64,000 nt of DNA, from NCBI GenBank assembly GCA_017304845.1, contig JAFKLL010000015.1, positions 27,087 through 91,086 of the forward strand. The letters are read 5' to 3'. Position numbers and translations under genes: made by a program. A model generated the notes under the pieces. It was not told where the DNA came from. It saw nothing but the letters and a program-made list of their open reading frames with translations, and did not search any database. This stretch comes from Solirubrobacterales bacterium (lineage in GTDB: Bacteria; Actinomycetota; Thermoleophilia; Solirubrobacterales; 70-9). Positions 59,803 to 64,000 of the stretch are shown one piece after another. Each line of letters opens with the position of its first letter. Within the stretch, counting starts at the first letter, position 1.

Positions 59803-61278
59803 GTGGACGCTGACGACAAGCCCCTGATCATCGTCTCCAACCGGGGCCCGGCCCAATTCGACCGTGGCCCGGATGGCCAGCGGACGATCTCGCGGGGCGG
59901 CGGCGGGCTGGTCACCGCGCTCTCGGGTCTGGTCGCGGACCGTCACGCGCTCTGGATCGCCTCGGCGATGACCAGCGAGGACGTCGCGGTAACCGAAGAG
60001 AACGGCTTCGAGCCGATCGACGTGGAACTGAACGGCGTCGACTACCGGGTGCTGATGGTCGAGAGCGACCAGGCGGCCTACGACCGCTTCTACAACGTGA
60101 TCGCCAACCCGATCCTCTGGTTCATCCAGCACTACCTCTGGGATCTGTCCAACGCGCCGGACATCCGGCGGGAGGAGATCGAAGCCTGGTACGAGGGCTA
60201 CGAGGTGGTCAACGGCGACATCGCCGACTGCGTGATCAGCCAGATCGAGGACCGGGAAGACCCGCTGGTCATGCTCCACGACTATCACCTGTACACGGCG
60301 CCGGCGAAGATCCGGGCGGCGCGCCCGGACGTGCTGCTCCATCACTTCGTCCACATCCCCTGGACCCAGCCCGACTCCTGGCGGGTGCTGCCGACCTCGA
60401 TCCGCGAGGCGATCTTCGACGGGCTGCTCGCCAACGACATCATCGGCTTCCACACCCGCAGCTACGGCACCAACTTCCTCGCCTGCTGCCAACGGCTGAT
60501 GGGCTACCGGGTCGACTACGAGAACCTCCACGTCGACCATCCGGGCGGTCGGACCAAGGTCCGCGCCTACCCGCTCTCGATCGACCCGGTGCGGCTCGAG
60601 CGGGCCGCCGCCTCGGAGCGGGTCGCCGATTTCGAGAAGGAGGTGCTGGCCCGCCGCCGCGAGCACCTGATCCTCCGGGTCGACCGGGCCGATCTCTCCA
60701 AGAACGTGCTGCGCGGATTCACCGCCTTCGACACCTTCCTCAGCGACCATCCGGAGTTTCGCGAGAAGGTGACCTTCGTCGCCCACCTGCAGCCCTCCCG
60801 TCAGGACGTGCCGGAGTACGCCGAGTATCTCGAGCGGATCGAGGCGCTGGTGGCGGTCGTGAACCATCGTCACGGCACCACCGACTGGATGCCGATCGAC
60901 CTGCGGGTCTACGACGACTTCGACGAGGCGGTCGCCCGTTACAAGCATTGCGACCTGTTGATGGTCAACGCGATCTTCGACGGCATGAACCTGGTCGCCA
61001 AGGAGGCGCCGGTGATCAACCTCCGGGACGGGGTGTTGATGCTCTCTGAGAACACCGGCTCCCACGAGGAGTTGAAGGAGTTCGCCCTGACCGTCAACCC
61101 GTTCGACATCCAGGATCAGGCCGACGCGATCTACCGGGCCCTGACCATGTCCCCGGAGGAGCGACGGGTGCGGGCCGAGGGCCTCAAGGAGATCATCCAC
61201 TCGCGGACGCCGGCCGACTGGATCGGCGAGCAGCTGGACGACATCGATCTGGTCCGCCGGGAGAAGGAGCGGGTTTGA
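59803..61278 (+). CDS. otsA: Trehalose-6-phosphate synthase (GT20)
   Basis: A 491-residue cytoplasmic glycosyltransferase. IIVSNRGPAQF at the start, GGGGLVTAL, LHDYHLYTAPAKIR (acceptor site), HFVHIPWTQPDSW, IGFHTRSYGTNFL, RVDRADLSKNVLRGF (UDP-glucose site), DLLMVNAIFDGMNLVAKE and LSENTGSHEEL. It forms trehalose 6-phosphate from UDP-glucose and glucose 6-phosphate. No otsB phosphatase lies in the window. The next gene overlaps its stop. Confidence 0.93.
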   Translation: MDADDKPLIIVSNRGPAQFDRGPDGQRTISRGGGGLVTALSGLVADRHALWIASAMTSEDVAVTEENGFEPIDVELNGVDYRVLMVESDQAAYDRFYNVIANPILWFIQHYLWDLSNAPDIRREEIEAWYEGYEVVNGDIADCVISQIEDREDPLVMLHDYHLYTAPAKIRAARPDVLLHHFVHIPWTQPDSWRVLPTSIREAIFDGLLANDIIGFHTRSYGTNFLACCQRLMGYRVDYENLHVDHPGGRTKVRAYPLSIDPVRLERAAASERVADFEKEVLARRREHLILRVDRADLSKNVLRGFTAFDTFLSDHPEFREKVTFVAHLQPSRQDVPEYAEYLERIEALVAVVNHRHGTTDWMPIDLRVYDDFDEAVARYKHCDLLMVNAIFDGMNLVAKEAPVINLRDGVLMLSENTGSHEELKEFALTVNPFDIQDQADAIYRALTMSPEERRVRAEGLKEIIHSRTPADWIGEQLDDIDLVRREKERV

Positions 61279-62669
61279 TGCCGGCCCGGGCCCGCGCCGC
61301 CGTCTCGGGTCTCCTGCTCGCGGCTCTGCTCGGACTCGCGGCCTCCGGCGCCGAGGGCGCGCCGCCGCTGAAGCGCTGCGACATCGGCGCCAACCGGCCG
61401 TTCCGCTGCGGCCACATCATGGTGCCGGCCGTGCGGGGCAAGCCCGAGGTCGGCAAGCAGAAGATCGGTTTCGCGATCCGCCCTCGCGGTGACCGCAGCC
61501 GTCCCTCGAAGGGTGCGATCGTCTTCATCGAGGGCGGTCCCGGCTACGCCGCCACCAACTTCGACTCGATCAAGCCCACCGCCGCGGTCTTCGCGCCGTT
61601 CCTGAAGCGGCACGAGCTGATCGCGATCGATCAGCGCGGCACCGGGCTCTCCAGCCCGCTGCTCTGCAAGGGGCTGCAGCGTGGGCGGATGCCGGTGCAG
61701 ATGGCGCTCAGGGCCTGTGCCCGGCAGCTCGGACCGCGCCGTCAGGGCTTCACCACCGCGGAGTCGGCGGCGGACATCGAGGCGGTACGGCGCGCGATCG
61801 GCCTGCCCCGCGGCAAGATGATCCTCTACGGCGACTCCTACGGGACCTACCTCGGGCAGTCGTACGCGGCCCGTTTTGGCCGGGGCCTCAAGGGCCTGAT
61901 CCTCTCCTCGGCCTACCCCGGCAACGACCCTTTCTGGCGGACCCTCTACCCGGCCGCCGAGCGCGCCGTGAGGCTCTCCTGCAGCCGCTCCCCGAAGTGC
62001 TCCGGCAACGCGCTGGGGCGCTTCCACCGGGTCGTGAAGCGGGCACCCAAGGGCCTCGCGACCAACATCCTGGTCTACCTGATGGGCGACGCCTCCAGCT
62101 ACGCCCCGGGCGGCTACGACCACCTCAACCGGGCGATCTTCGAGTACCTGCACGGCGCCCCGGCCGAGCTCCGCTCGCTGACCGACCCGGGATCCCCGGA
62201 CTCCGGGTCGCCGCGCTACTTCTCGGAGGGCATGTACGCGGCGGTGGTCTGCAACGACTACCCGGTGCCCTGGAACAAGGCCGACCCGGTGCCGTCCCGG
62301 CGCCGCGAGTTCAACCAGGCGATCGCCGCCTTCCGGCCCCGGAACCTGTTCCGTCCCCTGAGCGTGCGGCGCTGGGCGGTCAACCCGGCCAGCGACATCG
62401 GGGCCTGCCTCTCCTGGCCCGCCCCGGTGGCCGGCATGCAGCCACCGATCCCGCCGGGCAGGAAGATGCCGGGCCGCCTCAAGACACTGGTCCTGGCCGG
62501 GGAGTACGACTCGATCACCTCGGTCCGCGAGGCTCGCAAGGTCAACTCCCGGTTCCCGAGCGGCCGCCTCTACGTCGTGCCGAGCCACGGCCACGCCTCG
62601 GAGCTCTACTTCCCGTTCACCTCTCCGGCGACGCCTCGGGTCCGTCACTTCGTCCGCGCCCTCGGCTGA
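61278..62669 (+). CDS. Secreted alpha/beta hydrolase (tripeptidyl-aminopeptidase-like)
   Basis: A 463-residue exported hydrolase, signal peptide to about residue 28 (AEGA). HGG-type FIEGGPGYAATN, IDQRGTGLSSPLLC, the nucleophile in YGDSYGTYLGQSYA, then TLVLAGEYDSITS (Asp) and VVPSHGHASEL (His). A C-terminal TAP-like domain is present, as in Streptomyces tripeptidyl aminopeptidases. Two cysteine pairs are present. ATG 61278 overlaps the otsA TGA (TGATG); TTG 61275 is an alternative. Confidence 0.87.
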   Translation: MPARARAAVSGLLLAALLGLAASGAEGAPPLKRCDIGANRPFRCGHIMVPAVRGKPEVGKQKIGFAIRPRGDRSRPSKGAIVFIEGGPGYAATNFDSIKPTAAVFAPFLKRHELIAIDQRGTGLSSPLLCKGLQRGRMPVQMALRACARQLGPRRQGFTTAESAADIEAVRRAIGLPRGKMILYGDSYGTYLGQSYAARFGRGLKGLILSSAYPGNDPFWRTLYPAAERAVRLSCSRSPKCSGNALGRFHRVVKRAPKGLATNILVYLMGDASSYAPGGYDHLNRAIFEYLHGAPAELRSLTDPGSPDSGSPRYFSEGMYAAVVCNDYPVPWNKADPVPSRRREFNQAIAAFRPRNLFRPLSVRRWAVNPASDIGACLSWPAPVAGMQPPIPPGRKMPGRLKTLVLAGEYDSITSVREARKVNSRFPSGRLYVVPSHGHASELYFPFTSPATPRVRHFVRALG

Positions 62670-62681
62670 TCCGCCGCGGCC

Positions 62682-63140
62682 TCAGCGCGGTGCGAACTCC
62701 TGGGAGCCGTCCCCGGGCGGCGGTGGCGGAGGCGACGGAACGGTCGGTGGGGCAGCCGTGACCGACGTCGGCAGCGGGGCGCTCGGGACCGACCCGGCGG
62801 GGGCCGGGGACGAGTCGGGCGGCGTCGGGCCCTCGGCCGGTCGCGGGATCGGCGGATCGGGCTCCGGCTCCGGTGGGTGCCGGGCGGCTCGCCGTGCCTT
62901 CGTCTTCGTCCTCGCCCCTGCCCGGTGCTTTCGGATCGGCTCGTGGCGCCCGGTCCCCGGACGTGCCTCCTGACGCCGGTAACGGGCAAGTTCTCCAGGT
63001 CTGAAGCCGATGTCGGCCGGAATCGGCGGTGGTTCCGGGGTCCGCAACAGGCCCGGCAGAAGCGAGGCTCCAAGGATGATCAGCGCGCCCAGCGCCGCCA
63101 TCCGGACCGCTCTCTCGCGGTCGATCCTGAGACCTCTCAT
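62682..63140 (-). CDS. Membrane-anchored proline-rich protein
   Basis: A 152-residue protein with a short basic N-terminus, one membrane helix (about 14-32) and a long outer part rich in Arg/Lys then Pro/Ser/Glu. It resembles envelope spacer proteins; no domain recognised. It lies divergently from rpsF and converges on the hydrolase with a 12-nt gap. Its ATG at 63140 begins the only sensible membrane anchor. Confidence 0.55.
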   Translation of the reverse strand: MRGLRIDRERAVRMAALGALIILGASLLPGLLRTPEPPPIPADIGFRPGELARYRRQEARPGTGRHEPIRKHRAGARTKTKARRAARHPPEPEPDPPIPRPAEGPTPPDSSPAPAGSVPSAPLPTSVTAAPPTVPSPPPPPPGDGSQEFAPR

Positions 63141-63228
63141 GTCCGATATAGAGGCCTCGGGAAGCGTCTCGCCCCCCTCCCTCGCGGACCGGAACCGGGA
63201 TGGCACCGCGAAGTTCGAGCGATGAAGG

Positions 63229-63234
63229 TATAGT
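63229..63234 (+). promoter_or_regulatory. -10 box of rpsF
   Basis: TATAGT, the best -10 match in the window, ends 12 nt before the TTG start at 63247; the -35 is not clear. Confidence 0.55.
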
Positions 63235-63246
63235 CTCGCGTCGATT

Positions 63247-63642
63247 TTGACTAACGCAGCCCGCCAATACGAACTTGTCCTGATGCTCGACCCCGCGGTC
63301 GAGGAAGCCGAACGCGAGAAGCTGGTCGCCGAGACCAAGTCGGCGATCGAAGCCAACGGTGCCCTCAAGCACGAAGACAACTGGGGCATCCGCGAGATGG
63401 CCTACGAGATCGATCGCAAGAACGAGGCTGACTATCGCTGGTTCCGTTTCGACGGTGAGCGCGAGCTGCTCGGTCAGCTCGACCACAGCCTGAAGATCGC
63501 CGACGGCGTCATGCGCTTCCGCATCTTCAAGGTCGACCCGGAGGCCCCGGTCCTGCCGGCCCCTCCGGCCACTGCCGTCATCATGGCCCCGACCGGCGAT
63601 GACGACGAGCGCCGCGGCCGAGGCCGCTACCGCGAAGACTGA
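63247..63642 (+). CDS. rpsF: 30S ribosomal protein S6
   Basis: A 131-residue ribosomal protein. YELVLMLDPAVEE, the EDNWGIREMAYEIDRK block and ADYRWFRFDG are typical S6; a low-complexity acidic/Arg-rich tail (DDDERRGRGRYRED) follows. It starts with TTG at 63247, which fits the S6 N-terminus. Next is ssb, the usual actinobacterial order rpsF-ssb-rpsR-rplI. No strong SD is seen. Confidence 0.95.
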   Translation: MTNAARQYELVLMLDPAVEEAEREKLVAETKSAIEANGALKHEDNWGIREMAYEIDRKNEADYRWFRFDGERELLGQLDHSLKIADGVMRFRIFKVDPEAPVLPAPPATAVIMAPTGDDDERRGRGRYRED

Positions 63643-63664
63643 TTAAGTCGCAATTTGGGCTTAA

Positions 63665-63688
63665 GGGGGGCGAGTTTTCGCCCCCTTT
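63665..63688 (+). terminator. Stem-loop between rpsF and ssb
   Basis: GGGGGCGA (63666-63673) pairs with TCGCCCCC (63678-63685) around GTTT, followed by TTT; flanking GCTTAA and TTTAAGC extend the stem. It may attenuate transcription into ssb, which has its own SD. Confidence 0.6.
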
Positions 63689-63785
63689 CGCTTTAAGCGT
63701 CCACAGGCATCGCTAAGTTCCTGATCCGCCCTGCGGGTCGACAGGACCCGCGATGAACACAAAGCGCGATAGGAGCGAACACTCA

Positions 63786-64000
63786 ATGGCTGAGAACATC
63801 AACAGGGTCACCATCACGGGCAACCTCACCGCTGATCCCGATCTGCGGAGCACCGGCGGCGGCACCCCGGTCTGCTCGCTGCGGGTCGCGGTCAACGGCC
63901 GTCGCAAGGACCAGTCCGGCAACTGGGTCGACAAGCCCAACTACTTCAACGTCGTGGTCTGGGGCGCGCAGGGTCAGAACTGCGCCAACTACCTCTCGAA
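63786..64000 (+). CDS. ssb: Single-stranded DNA-binding protein (partial at window end)
   Basis: The first 71 residues of an SSB OB-fold protein: NINRVTITGNLTADPDLRS at the N-terminus, VCSLRVAVNGRR, and NYFNVVVWGAQGQNC. It coats single-stranded DNA during replication and repair. AGGAG lies 11 nt before the ATG. It is cut by the window edge. Confidence 0.95.
   Translation, partial: MAENINRVTITGNLTADPDLRSTGGGTPVCSLRVAVNGRRKDQSGNWVDKPNYFNVVVWGAQGQNCANYLS

Overview
The window is about 64 kb of very GC-rich, densely packed bacterial chromosome. I see no phage, insertion-sequence or CRISPR content. GTG and TTG starts are common. Many secreted proteins end in Arg/Lys/Ala-rich beta-type domains. An actinobacterial encapsulin with encapsulated ferritin, a Chlamydia-like (class Ic) ribonucleotide reductase, cytochrome c System I genes and a rpsF-ssb pair are present. 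Together these suggest a deep-branching actinobacterium of the Thermoleophilia/Solirubrobacterales type; that placement is inference, because no rRNA is in the window.

The most distinctive region is 3.2-15.4 kb, where three cobalamin riboswitches lie within 8 kb. The first (+, 3283-3382) leads into two secreted proteins. One has an alpha/alpha-barrel followed by a DUF4430 domain, the order found in animal transcobalamin and intrinsic factor. The other has the same two modules in reversed order. The second riboswitch (-, 10560-10705) leads into a third secreted DUF4430 protein with a fused pabB-pabC gene directly behind it. The third (+, 10830-10930) leads into nrdB-nrdA. The nrdB ribosome-binding site sits in a perfect 9-bp hairpin, and an upstream segment could compete for the same strand. 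The reductase small subunit lacks the radical tyrosine and carries the all-glutamate ligand set of class Ic enzymes. A coherent reading is a low-B12 response: extracellular corrinoid capture plus a B12-independent ribonucleotide reductase.

The rest is mostly household and envelope function. 15-25.6 kb: a methyltransferase, an aldehyde dehydrogenase, a SpoIID-like protein, a PAP2 phosphatase, methylmalonyl-CoA epimerase, an M20 peptidase, a TauE/SafE permease and RarA. 25.7-34 kb: an aldehyde dehydrogenase, a lipoprotein, then ccmA-ccmB-ccmC-ccmD-hemA-hemC-cobA/hemD, a heme-export and tetrapyrrole operon. 34-44.8 kb: small secreted proteins, an RTX-like protein, a SAM hydrolase, BirA, a YgjP-type metalloprotein, a helicase with an acidic insert, a TlpA-like thioredoxin, NfeD plus slipin, and a GalT-like enzyme. 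44.8-54.3 kb: an unknown protein coupled to a baeRF (eRF1-like) protein, tRNA-Arg(CCT), a class-III aminotransferase, an SDR, two secreted paralogues, encapsulin plus EncFtn, PyrE and a CPBP protease. 54.3-64 kb: a class A PBP, a flippase-like membrane protein, ThiL, an HtrA-type protease, OtsA, an alpha/beta hydrolase, and rpsF-ssb running off the end.

Three non-coding patterns recur. (1) Five copies of a roughly 50-bp palindromic element sit just 3' of genes, with compensatory changes in their arms. (2) Many genes have a TANNNT -10 box only 6-9 nt before the start codon, implying widespread leaderless mRNAs; in two divergent pairs the opposing -10 boxes overlap. (3) Four convergent gene pairs share one CTAG as both stop codons.
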